A stretch of 6,420 bases of DNA from Actinomycetes bacterium (GCA_025964635.1 JAOPYP010000424.1:1-6420), one strand, 5' to 3'. Positions 1 through 5,440 are shown, counted from the stretch's first letter. A program made the numbers and translations. Notes: generated from the letters alone by a model not told the origin.

Positions 1-173
1 GCTGCGACGATGACCTGGGTGACGACGCCGGGAGCGGAGATCATGGACAGGTGCGGCGCGCGCACCCTGGTGATGTGCGCCCCTGTCACGGCCAGCCCGG
101 CCACGGCGGCCAGGCCAGCGGCTATCCCGCCCCGCCGGAACAGCCGGCTGCGGGCGGACTTGATCTTCTTCAC
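1..173 (-). CDS. Exported or membrane-anchored protein, N-terminal part only (runs off the left edge)
   Basis: This is a 5' gene fragment read leftwards from a GTG start (171-173 on the plus strand as CAC). Fifty-seven codons are visible with no stop. A clear AGGAG Shine-Dalgarno (179-183) lies five bases before the GTG, which decides the start. The protein opens with a basic stretch (KKIKSARSRLFRRGG, residues 2-16), then a hydrophobic Ala/Gly/Leu/Val run (about 17-32), then more polar sequence. This is the layout of a signal peptide or a single membrane anchor. The paired arginines before the hydrophobic run could be a Tat signal, but the full Tat consensus is not present. The mature domain is outside the window, so no function can be given. 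The 5' region is long and gene-free. I am fairly sure it is a real gene and unsure about the export route. Confidence 0.72.
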   Translation of the reverse strand, partial: MKKIKSARSRLFRRGGIAAGLAAVAGLAVTGAHITRVRAPHLSMISAPGVVTQVIVA

Positions 174-178
174 AAGGG

Positions 179-183
179 CTCCT
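179..183 (-). promoter_or_regulatory. Ribosome binding site AGGAG for the left-edge gene
   Basis: AGGAG on the minus strand, five bases before the GTG at 173. It supports a start codon that would otherwise be easy to miss because the gene has no ATG and is cut by the window edge. Confidence 0.7.
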
Positions 184-969
184 GGAGTGCGCGAGTAGCC
201 GAGATCGACGGGCAGCAGGCGGCGCACGGCAGCCCGCGGGAATCACTGCCTGCGCTATCACGCACACAGAAACAGCAAATACCGCCAATGAGAAACGTCC
301 TGGGTTTCAGGGGAAAGAGCAACCAGAGCCGGAGCGGCTACTTTCGATATAACCGGCGGAGGGGAAGCAACCGCCAGCTATAATGGCTCAACCGCACCCC
401 CAGGCTCGCAGAACTTGACTGCCGGGGTCCGGGGCAGAATTCACCGTTTGCTTCCGTGCTCACCCTCGCACTTCAGTCACGGGATAGCAAGTCCGGTCAC
501 CGGACGATCGCCGGTGAGGGCGCCTGGTTGCGGCCGGACGCAGGGACGATCTCCTCCGGGCCCTGGCCAGGCACCAGCTGCGGTGCGAGGGTGGACGACT
601 AATCGGTAGTGCTGCTACAGCCCGGCAGTCCGCGATCTGCGAGCTCAGGGACGCGCTGGGTTAATACCGCCGCAGCAAGCAGTTTCTGTGCCGCCCGCCA
701 TTCGTCACAGATTTCCTAAAGGTCCTGCGCCGGTTTACCCGTCACCCTGGCTCAGGCCACTGCCCAGCGCCGGGCGGTTCCGGTGGGGATGCGGCCGAAT
801 TGGAGTTCGGGGAAGTGTGCGCCGCCTGGTGGCGGCTGAAGAGCTCCGGGTGCGACCCCGGCAGGGCATGGCTCCCGAAATAGGCTGGCCGCACCACGAA
901 TGTGCCGTCGGAAACTGGGTGCCGGCGGTGGCGGGACGCTGTCCAGCGTGGTTGTCTCGTGACGATGAC
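184..969. other. Long gene-poor region
   Basis: No frame on either strand has the strong third-position G/C bias, a ribosome binding site and a protein-like composition together. The plus-strand open frames here (51-383, 415-609 and the stretch 688-978 that precedes the next gene in frame) are rich in Arg/Pro/Ser/Gly and have mixed third positions, as expected for noncoding high-GC DNA. The part 240-400 is relatively A/T-rich and may hold the promoter of the left-edge gene, but no paired -35/-10 could be assigned. A palindrome at 491-505 and a possible coding remnant at 518-664 are described separately. Confidence 0.6.
491..505. promoter_or_regulatory. Perfect 15-bp palindrome, possible operator
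   Basis: GTCCGGT-C-ACCGGAC: two perfect 7-base arms around one central base, in an otherwise gene-free stretch. The one-base centre fits a dimeric-protein DNA site better than an RNA hairpin. It is about 320 bases upstream of the left-edge gene and about 475 bases upstream of the gene at 979, so its target is unclear. In high-GC DNA such palindromes can occur by chance. Confidence 0.3.
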
Positions 970-970
970 A
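953..970 (+). promoter_or_regulatory. Interrupted palindrome touching the ribosome binding site of the 979 gene
   Basis: TGTC-TCGT-G-ACGA-T-GACA: eight paired bases on each side of a central G, with one extra T on the right. It ends on the first base of the AGGAG ribosome binding site. It could be a protein operator or, as RNA, a six-pair hairpin with a bulge next to the Shine-Dalgarno. No regulator can be assigned. Confidence 0.3.
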
Positions 971-974
971 GGAG
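970..974 (+). promoter_or_regulatory. Ribosome binding site AGGAG that fixes the start at 979
   Basis: AGGAG four bases before ATG 979. The frame is open back to 688, but the 97 codons before 979 look noncoding (mixed third positions, many Pro/Arg, no ribosome binding site before 688), so this site decides the start. Confidence 0.7.
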
Positions 975-978
975 CGCG

Positions 979-2478
979 ATGAGCGGCGACGAGCCTGCCG
1001 GGGTTGTCTTTCCCAGCTCACCGGACGGACGCAGGAGCACGTCAGCACTGGGCAGCGCCGTGGTAGCCGACGCGCTGCGCCAGGCCGACCCGGCCGGGGC
1101 CCGCGATGCGGAGCAGGACACCAACTGGCGTGCAGGCTACGTCGAGCACTTTCGCCGCCTCGTCGAAGCCGGGCTGCCGTCGAAGGACGCCGCGCTCACG
1201 GTGGCCCGGGACGGGCTGGATTCGCTGCACCGGCGGATGCGTGTCGTGCACGCCGGCGGCGAGGAGACCGGACTCGACACGCTGCTCTCGGCGCCCGCGC
1301 CACGGCGTATTACCGTGGTCACGGTCCCGGGCACCGGCCAGGCCGACGACGGGCTGTCGCTGCCCTACCACGGCGACCGGCTCACTGGCGGCGCTCTGCT
1401 GCGCAGGCTGGAGGCGTGGGTGGACGCCGGCGTGATGGAGCCGTCCTGCGCAGCCGCGGTCCGGACGGTCGCGGCGCACCCGGAGTGGCTCCGCCTGCCC
1501 GGCCGGACGATCGCGGTGCTCGGGGCAGGCGCCGAAGTGGGTCCTCTTTCTCCCTTGCTGAGCTGGGGTGCCCGGGTGATCGCCGTCGATCTGCCCCGTC
1601 CCCCTATCTGGGAACGCATCCTGGACACCGCACGGCGCAGCGGCGGGACCCTTCTGGTCCCCGTCGTCCACCACCAGCCGGGCCAACGCCAGCTCGGGGG
1701 CCCGGTCGAGGCCATCATGCAGCGCGCCGGCCTCGACCTGACCAGCGACATCCCCGCCGTCGCCGACTGGCTCGCCACCATTGACGGGCCGCTGGTGCTG
1801 GGCAACTACGTCTACGCGGACGGCGCGGCGAATGTGCGCCTGTCCACCGCGGTCGACGCGCTGACCGTGCGCCTGCAGGCCGGGCGGGACGATGTCACGC
1901 TCGCGTTCCTGGCGACGCCGACCGACGTGTTCGCGGTCCCGGCGGAAGCCGTCGAGCAGTCCGTCCGCGCCTACACGACCCGGTCGCGAGCGGCGAAGCT
2001 CGCCGGCGGGCCGCTGCGGACGCTGTCCGGCGGGCGCCTGCTCCGCCCCGCCTATGTGCCTGGGGCTGACCCGGGCATCAACGACAGCCTGGTCGCGCAG
2101 CAAGGTCCCAACTACGCCTTCGCCAAGCGGGTGCAACGCTGGCGCGCCGCACTCGCCCGTGAAGCCGGCACTTCTGTGTCGTTGAATGTCGCCCCGCCGA
2201 CCCGCACCAAGTCGGTCATGAAGAACCGCTTGCTGGCGGCGGCGTACGCGGGCGCGCACCGGTTCGGCGTCGAAGTCTTCGAACCTGCCACCTGCAAGGT
2301 GCTCATGGCCGCTTTGCTCGTCCATGACCTGCACACCGGCGGCGGCCCGTCGTACCCGCATCCCTGGCAGGACGAGGCGCACGCCGCCGCGCATGGCGGC
2401 CTGTGGCGCATCGCGTACGCTCCCCGGAGCGCGCTCGGGCTGGCCGCGGCCCTGGGCTACGCCACAGCCAGAAAATGA
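979..2478 (+). CDS. Conserved-looking protein of unknown function with a Rossmann-type fold (499 residues)
   Basis: I cannot name this family. The ATG at 979 is chosen because of the AGGAG at 970-974. Residues 177-188 (TIAVLGAGAEVG) form a hydrophobic strand followed by a glycine-rich turn. Residues 199-208 (RVIAVDLPRP) form a second strand ending in an acidic residue (D204). Together they resemble a Rossmann NAD(P)- or SAM-binding site, although the glycine spacing is not a standard GxGxxG. Other stretches that look conserved rather than random are VPGTG (116-121 region), NYVYADGAANVRLS (276-289), AFLATPTDVFAVP (309-321), QQGPNYAFAKRVQRW (374-388), SLNVAPPTRTKS (401-412), HRFGVEVFEPAT (427-438) and HDLHTGGG (449-456). 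No signal peptide or strong membrane segment is seen; the last 20 residues are Ala/Leu-rich. A dehydrogenase- or methyltransferase-like enzyme is possible but unproven. It stands alone, without an operon partner. Confidence 0.9.
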   Translation: MSGDEPAGVVFPSSPDGRRSTSALGSAVVADALRQADPAGARDAEQDTNWRAGYVEHFRRLVEAGLPSKDAALTVARDGLDSLHRRMRVVHAGGEETGLDTLLSAPAPRRITVVTVPGTGQADDGLSLPYHGDRLTGGALLRRLEAWVDAGVMEPSCAAAVRTVAAHPEWLRLPGRTIAVLGAGAEVGPLSPLLSWGARVIAVDLPRPPIWERILDTARRSGGTLLVPVVHHQPGQRQLGGPVEAIMQRAGLDLTSDIPAVADWLATIDGPLVLGNYVYADGAANVRLSTAVDALTVRLQAGRDDVTLAFLATPTDVFAVPAEAVEQSVRAYTTRSRAAKLAGGPLRTLSGGRLLRPAYVPGADPGINDSLVAQQGPNYAFAKRVQRWRAALAREAGTSVSLNVAPPTRTKSVMKNRLLAAAYAGAHRFGVEVFEPATCKVLMAALLVHDLHTGGGPSYPHPWQDEAHAAAHGGLWRIAYAPRSALGLAAALGYATARK

Positions 2479-2496
2479 CGCGCTGATCGTCCAGGG

Positions 2497-2541
2497 CCGC
2501 CCGCGAGGGATCACCGCCGCGCCCCGCATCGGTGCGGGCGG
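2497..2541 (+). terminator. Possible transcription terminator after the 979 gene
   Basis: Starting 18 bases after the stop, CCGCCCGC (2497-2504) and GCGGGCGG (2534-2541) form a perfect 8-bp inverted repeat. A competing inner hairpin is CCCGCA (2523-2528) with TGCGGG (2533-2538) around a TCGG loop. No T-run follows, which is common for actinobacterial hairpin terminators but lowers certainty. Confidence 0.4.
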
Positions 2542-2700
2542 GACCGATATGTACAGTGAACTTCAGAGCACTAACGGTCCTATCGGCGTCGGCTCTCAGG
2601 TCTGGCCCCTGCGGCTAGCGGCCAGTGTCCAGGGCCGTTGTGCGCCCCGGTGAGGCGGACGGACCTGCCACCCGCCTCTGGCAGCGGGCAAGGAGCTGAG

Positions 2701-2952
2701 ATGACGTCCCATACTGAGCCCATCGATCACGAGCACCATCCTGGCGACGGGTGCGAGGCCGTCCAGCACGACGACCACGTCGACCACGTGCACGGCGACG
2801 AGCGCCATCGGGAGCAGGCGCTGCACGCCGACCACTCGGGCACCCATTCTGAGGGGGACGGCTGCGAGGTGGTCGCGCACGGCGATCATGTTGACCACGT
2901 CCACGATGGCCACCATCACGTCCAGCATGGCGACCACGTTCACGAGCACTAG
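2701..2952 (+). CDS. Small His/Asp-rich, probably metal-binding protein (83 residues)
   Basis: AGGAG (2691-2695) lies five bases before ATG 2701 and fixes the start. Of 83 residues, 23 are His, 12 Asp and 8 Glu, with only two Cys (C18, C55). The protein is an internal duplication: GDGCEAVQHDDHVDHVH (residues 15-31) recurs as GDGCEVVAHGDHVDHVH (52-68). The second copy is followed by an extra His-rich tail (DGHHHVQHGDHVHEH). There is no signal peptide or membrane segment. Small actinobacterial proteins with the GDHVDHVHDGH-type motif are often found in databases under labels such as zinc transporter permease; the absence of membrane helices here argues against a permease. I infer a cytoplasmic buffer or chaperone for zinc, nickel or a similar ion. 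No Zur-type box is visible upstream, and no metal transporter gene is adjacent. Confidence 0.85.
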   Translation: MTSHTEPIDHEHHPGDGCEAVQHDDHVDHVHGDERHREQALHADHSGTHSEGDGCEVVAHGDHVDHVHDGHHHVQHGDHVHEH

Positions 2953-2971
2953 CCGGGGCCCGACCTGACCC

Positions 2972-2995
2972 GGCCGCGATACCGCTGCCGCGGCC
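2972..2995 (+). terminator. Probable terminator after the His-rich gene
   Basis: GGCCGCG (2972-2978) and CGCGGCC (2989-2995) form a perfect 7-bp GC stem with a 10-base loop, 19 bases after the TAG stop. There is no T-run. It lies between this gene and the next promoter, where a terminator is expected. Confidence 0.42.
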
Positions 2996-3080
2996 TGCGC
3001 CGCTGCGGAATCCGTGGAACGTAAGCAGCGCCCGGCGCTCCCCTCTGGTGATGCCAGTCTCTGTGATCAGGGCGCTACTG

Positions 3081-3099
3081 GATGTCAGCAGCTGTCATC
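3081..3099. promoter_or_regulatory. Probable TetR operator (19-bp near-palindrome)
   Basis: GATGTCAGC-A-GCTGTCATC: two 9-base arms with one mismatched pair, directly ahead of the TetR gene. It covers the place where the -35 element of the promoter at 3103-3108 should be. TetR-family repressors commonly bind such palindromes over their own promoter, so autorepression is the natural reading. A further copy of the half-site GATG-N-CAG lies at 3050-3057. Confidence 0.6.
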
Positions 3100-3102
3100 A
3101 CC

Positions 3103-3108
3103 TAGAAT
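3103..3108 (+). promoter_or_regulatory. -10 element TAGAAT of a probably leaderless promoter
   Basis: TAGAAT differs from TATAAT at one base. It ends six bases before ATG 3115, so transcription would begin at or very near the A of the ATG. There is no Shine-Dalgarno before that ATG. The matching -35 (about 3079-3084) is poor, which fits a promoter dependent on the -10. Leaderless mRNAs are common in Actinobacteria. Confidence 0.55.
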
Positions 3109-3114
3109 CGGGGC

Positions 3115-3684
3115 ATGAGCCGATGGGAGCCGAACGCGCGGGGACGGCTCGAGCAGGCGGCCCTGGAGCTTTACCGCGAGCGCGGATTCGACCAGGCCAC
3201 GGTGGCGGAAATCGCTGAGCGGGCCGGGCTCACGGAGCGGACTTTCTTCCGCTACTTTGCCGACAAGCGCGAGGTGCTGTTCTGGGGCCAGGGTGCACTG
3301 ACCGAGCTCTACGTGGGGGCCATCGCCGCCGCGCCTGATTCCGCGGCGCCGGTCGACGCGGTCGCCGCCGCGCTTGAGGCCGCCGCCCCGGTGTTCCAGG
3401 AGCGCCGCGAACTCGGCCGGCAGCGCCAGTCCGTGATCGCCGCAAATCCGGGACTCCAGGAACGCGAGCTGCTGAAGCGGGCGTCTCTCGCCTCCGCCAT
3501 GGCCGACGCGTTGCGGAAACGTGGCGTGACCGAACCGGCCGCGAGCCTGGCCGCGGAAGTCGGGGTCATAGCGTTCAAGACTGCGTACGCCCGCTGGCTC
3601 AGCGACCCTGACCAGCAGGACCTGTCGCGACTCATCCGGGAGTCACTCGGCGAGCTCGAGGTCATGACCGCGGGCCGGGACTAG
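3115..3684 (+). CDS. TetR/AcrR-family transcriptional repressor (189 residues)
   Basis: The N-terminal domain (about residues 8-55) is a typical TetR DNA-binding domain. The helix-turn-helix runs through ATVAEIAERAGLTERTFF (28-45), followed by the family signature RYFADKREVLF (46-56). The C-terminal part (about 60-185) is helical and Ala/Leu-rich, as in ligand-binding and dimerisation domains of this family; it gives no clue to the ligand. Length is normal for the family. The start is ATG 3115, preceded by a -10 box and a palindromic operator but no ribosome binding site. The stop is four bases before the sigma factor start, so the two genes are almost surely one transcript. Expected role: a cytoplasmic dimer that represses its own operon until a small molecule releases it. 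Placing an ECF42-type sigma factor under such a repressor is my inference from the layout. Confidence 0.93.
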   Translation: MSRWEPNARGRLEQAALELYRERGFDQATVAEIAERAGLTERTFFRYFADKREVLFWGQGALTELYVGAIAAAPDSAAPVDAVAAALEAAAPVFQERRELGRQRQSVIAANPGLQERELLKRASLASAMADALRKRGVTEPAASLAAEVGVIAFKTAYARWLSDPDQQDLSRLIRESLGELEVMTAGRD

Positions 3685-3688
3685 CGGT

Positions 3689-4939
3689 GTGGACGGCGCC
3701 GGGGAACTGGAGAAGGCCTACCGCGAGGAGGCGACCCGGATCCGGGCCGCGCTCGCCGCGCGGCTCGGTGACGTCGCTCTCGCCGAGGAACTGGTCCAGG
3801 ACGCCTTCATCGAGGCCATCGAGCACTGGCCCGCCGAGGGCACCCCGCCCAACCCGGGCGGCTGGCTGGCCACGACGGCCCGGCGCAAAGCGATAGACCG
3901 GCTCCGCCGGGACCGCGCGGGGCAGGAAAAGCTCGCGCTCCTGGCCGTGACCGAGACGCCGCCGGCTAATCCCGGCGACGGCTTCGGGGAGCGGTCCGAC
4001 GCTGATTCCCGGGCCGGCCAGGCCGAGGCCGGGGAGATGCTGAGCCTGGTCTTCGCGTGCTGCCATCCGTCGCTGCCGAGGGAGTCGCAGATCGCGCTCA
4101 CCCTGCGGGTGGTGTGCGGCCTGACGACGGCCGAGATCTCGGCGGCGTTCCTGGCCAGCGAGCCGGCGATGGGCCAGCGGCTGTCCAGGGCGCGGAAAGC
4201 TCTGCGGGAGACCAGCACCGCGGTACGGATTCCCGATCCCGACCAGCTCGGTGATCGCCTCGACGAGGTGCTGGCCGTTATCTATCTGGTGTTCAACGAG
4301 GGCTACCTGGCCAGCGCGGGGCGCACGCCCGCCCGCCGGGACCTGGCGGCCCAGGCGGTGTCGCTGAACCGGCTGCTGCACCGGCTCATGCCGCGCGAGC
4401 CTGAGGTGCTGGGCCTGCTGGCCCAGCTGCTGCTGCACGAGTCCCGGGCCGCGACCAGGTTCGACGGATGGGGACGGCTGGTCCAGCTCCGTGACCAGGA
4501 CCGGGCGCGGTGGGACCGGACCCTCATCACCGAGGCCACCCGGCTGCTCGCCCGGGCCACGACGATGCACCGCCCGGGCCCCTACCAGATCCAGGCCGCC
4601 ATTGCGGCGATCCACGCGGCCGCGCCGGACCACGAGCACACCAACTGGCCCCAGATCCGGGCCCTGTATGACCGGCTCGACCACGTCACCCCGTCACCGG
4701 TGGTGCGGCTCAACCGGGCGGTCGCTACCCGGTACGCGCTCGGCCGGCACGCCGCGCTCGCCGAAGTCGAGGCGCTCGCCGGTGACCTTGACGGGTACCG
4801 GCTGTTCCACGCCGTGCGGGCCGAACTGCTGACTGACCTCGGCCACCCCGAGGAGGCCCGCGCGGCGAACGAGCGGGCGCTCGCGCTGGCCGCCAACCCG
4901 GCTGAACGCGAACTCCTCGCCCGCCGCCTATCGCTGTGA
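3689..4939 (+). CDS. ECF-type RNA polymerase sigma factor with long C-terminal extension (ECF42 type, 416 residues)
   Basis: The protein directs RNA polymerase to a special promoter set. Region sigma-2 is at about residues 9-76 (LAEELVQDAFIEAIEHWP at 31-48, GGWLATTARRKAIDRLRR at 57-74). Region sigma-4 is at about 115-172 (LSLVFACCHPSL, LTLRVVCGLTTAEISAAF, RLSRARKALR). The large extension (about 185-416) begins with DEVLAVIYLVFNEGY (192-206) and contains ALYDRLDHVTPSPVVRLNRA (325-344) and TPR-like helices to the end. This double architecture is that of the ECF42 group (SigJ-like/DUF6596-containing). No membrane anchor and no anti-sigma gene are present; in this group the extension is thought to control activity. 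The start is GTG 3689, four bases after the TetR stop, with only a weak GGGA (3677-3680), suggesting coupled translation. The DGPF partner gene lies just downstream on the opposite strand. Confidence 0.94.
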   Translation: MDGAGELEKAYREEATRIRAALAARLGDVALAEELVQDAFIEAIEHWPAEGTPPNPGGWLATTARRKAIDRLRRDRAGQEKLALLAVTETPPANPGDGFGERSDADSRAGQAEAGEMLSLVFACCHPSLPRESQIALTLRVVCGLTTAEISAAFLASEPAMGQRLSRARKALRETSTAVRIPDPDQLGDRLDEVLAVIYLVFNEGYLASAGRTPARRDLAAQAVSLNRLLHRLMPREPEVLGLLAQLLLHESRAATRFDGWGRLVQLRDQDRARWDRTLITEATRLLARATTMHRPGPYQIQAAIAAIHAAAPDHEHTNWPQIRALYDRLDHVTPSPVVRLNRAVATRYALGRHAALAEVEALAGDLDGYRLFHAVRAELLTDLGHPEEARAANERALALAANPAERELLARRLSL

Positions 4940-4951
4940 AGCCACCGGCCT

Positions 4952-4994
4952 CACAGGGCCATGCTCCACTGGGCCATGCTCACTGGGCCATGAC
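4952..4994. repeat. Three tandem copies of a 14-bp unit at the convergent gene junction
   Basis: Copies are CACAGGGCCATGCTC (4952-4966, 15 bases), CACTGGGCCATGCT (4967-4980) and CACTGGGCCATGAC (4981-4994). They fill the 40-base gap between the sigma factor stop (4939) and the DGPF stop (4980-4982) and run into the last codons of the DGPF gene. The unit is not a multiple of three, so gain or loss would alter the DGPF C-terminus. Confidence 0.85.
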
Positions 4995-5321
4995 CGGCCT
5001 GATCTCCAGCGTGATCCAGCCGTTGTCCACCCCGGGCCAGGTCTTCGCGATGTCCACCGCCTCATCGATGGAGGCGGTCTCCAGCAGCGAATACCCGCCC
5101 AGGACCTCCTTGGCCTCCATGAACGGGCCGTCCGTCACCCCGCTCGCCCGCACCGTCTTCGCCTTGTGCGGCCCGTCCAGCTGATATCCAGGGTCGGCAA
5201 GCTGGCCGGAGCGGCCATACTTCTCATACCAGGCCCCGATCTCCGCCATCCATGACTCGAGATCAGGCCCCTGCAGCTGCTGCCCGGCTTCGGTGATCGC
5301 GCCCAGCATCAGGTATTTCAT
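4980..5321 (-). CDS. DGPF/YCII-family protein, ECF42 partner (113 residues)
   Basis: The start is ATG at 5321, not the in-frame ATG at 5336: GGAGG (5328-5332) lies six bases before it, and the protein then opens with MKYLMLG, the usual start of this family. The motif that names the family, DGPF, is at residues 64-67 inside GVTDGPFMEAKEVLGGYSLLE (61-81). The end, ITLEIRPVM (103-111), is also typical. The fold expected is a small ferredoxin-like alpha/beta dimer related to YCII. The biochemical role of DGPF proteins is not established. They are classically encoded beside ECF42 sigma factors, usually as targets of that sigma factor. Here the gene faces the sigma gene (convergent, 40 bases apart) and has its own promoter with a TGTCGA element at 5399-5404. 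The last codons lie in the 14-bp tandem repeat. Confidence 0.93.
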   Translation of the reverse strand: MKYLMLGAITEAGQQLQGPDLESWMAEIGAWYEKYGRSGQLADPGYQLDGPHKAKTVRASGVTDGPFMEAKEVLGGYSLLETASIDEAVDIAKTWPGVDNGWITLEIRPVMAQ

Positions 5322-5327
5322 CGGTCG

Positions 5328-5332
5328 CCTCC
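5328..5332 (-). promoter_or_regulatory. Ribosome binding site GGAGG fixing the DGPF start at 5321
   Basis: GGAGG on the minus strand, six bases before ATG 5321. It lies inside the alternative five-codon N-terminal extension, which rules out the longer start as the main one. Confidence 0.75.
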
Positions 5333-5378
5333 GCATGTCCGGATCCGGGTGCCCGGTGACACCCTCTCACTGGTCCAA

Positions 5379-5404
5379 CGATCGGCCGGACCGCTATTTC
5401 GACA
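5379..5404 (-). promoter_or_regulatory. Predicted ECF42-dependent promoter of the DGPF gene
   Basis: Read on the minus strand, TGTCGA (5404 to 5399) is followed after 14 bases by CGATCG (5384 to 5379). From memory, work on ECF42 in Streptomyces venezuelae reported TGTCGA at -35 and CGA/TC at -10 as the target signature; I do not recall the exact published spacing. Transcription would begin near 5372, giving a leader of about 50 bases that contains the GGAGG site. No TGTCGA element occurs before the TetR-sigma operon. Confidence 0.65.
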
Positions 5405-5423
5405 TGGCCCCCGAAGCAATCCG

Positions 5424-5440
5424 TGCCCGGCCCCCGGGCA
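5424..5440 (-). terminator. Hairpin terminator of the repeat-protein gene
   Basis: TGCCCGG-CCC-CCGGGCA on the plus strand: a perfect 7-bp stem with a three-base loop, starting immediately after the stop codon (5441-5443) of the right-edge gene. No long T-run follows. It insulates the DGPF promoter just downstream. Confidence 0.55.

Noticed and set aside
379..384. Perfect TATAAT on the plus strand
   Set aside because: No -35-like hexamer 16-18 bases upstream and no gene start within about 590 bases downstream.
395..480. Possible c-di-AMP (ydaO-type) riboswitch in the leader of the left-edge gene (minus strand)
   Set aside because: Only a few words resemble the consensus (GGTGAATTC and a CCCGGACCCC stretch); the conserved core and closing helix are not found.
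51..609. Plus-strand small open frames 51-383 and 415-609
   Set aside because: No ribosome binding sites, noncoding-like composition, and 51-173 overlaps a better-supported minus-strand gene.
688..978. In-frame N-terminal extension of the 499-residue protein from GTG 688
   Set aside because: No ribosome binding site before 688, mixed third-position bases and Pro/Arg-rich translation; the ATG at 979 has AGGAG four bases upstream.
1042..2529. Long minus-strand open frame of 495 codons opposite the 499-residue protein
   Set aside because: Its translation is Arg/Gly/Ala-rich with no recognisable motif. It is the antisense shadow of a high-GC gene whose plus-strand reading shows clear fold motifs.
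2557..2565. TGAACTTCA as a possible Zur box for the His-rich gene
   Set aside because: Arms TGAA/TTCA are right but the centre is one base instead of the seven expected for the Zur consensus I know, so it is probably chance.
3662..4684. Minus-strand open frame of 340 codons opposite the sigma factor
   Set aside because: The plus strand encodes an unmistakable sigma factor here; the minus reading is Gly/Arg/Pro-rich without motifs.
5339..5348. CCGGATCCGG palindrome in the DGPF leader
   Set aside because: Ten bases of G/C-rich self-complementary sequence are common by chance here, and it lies downstream of the predicted promoter with no partner site.
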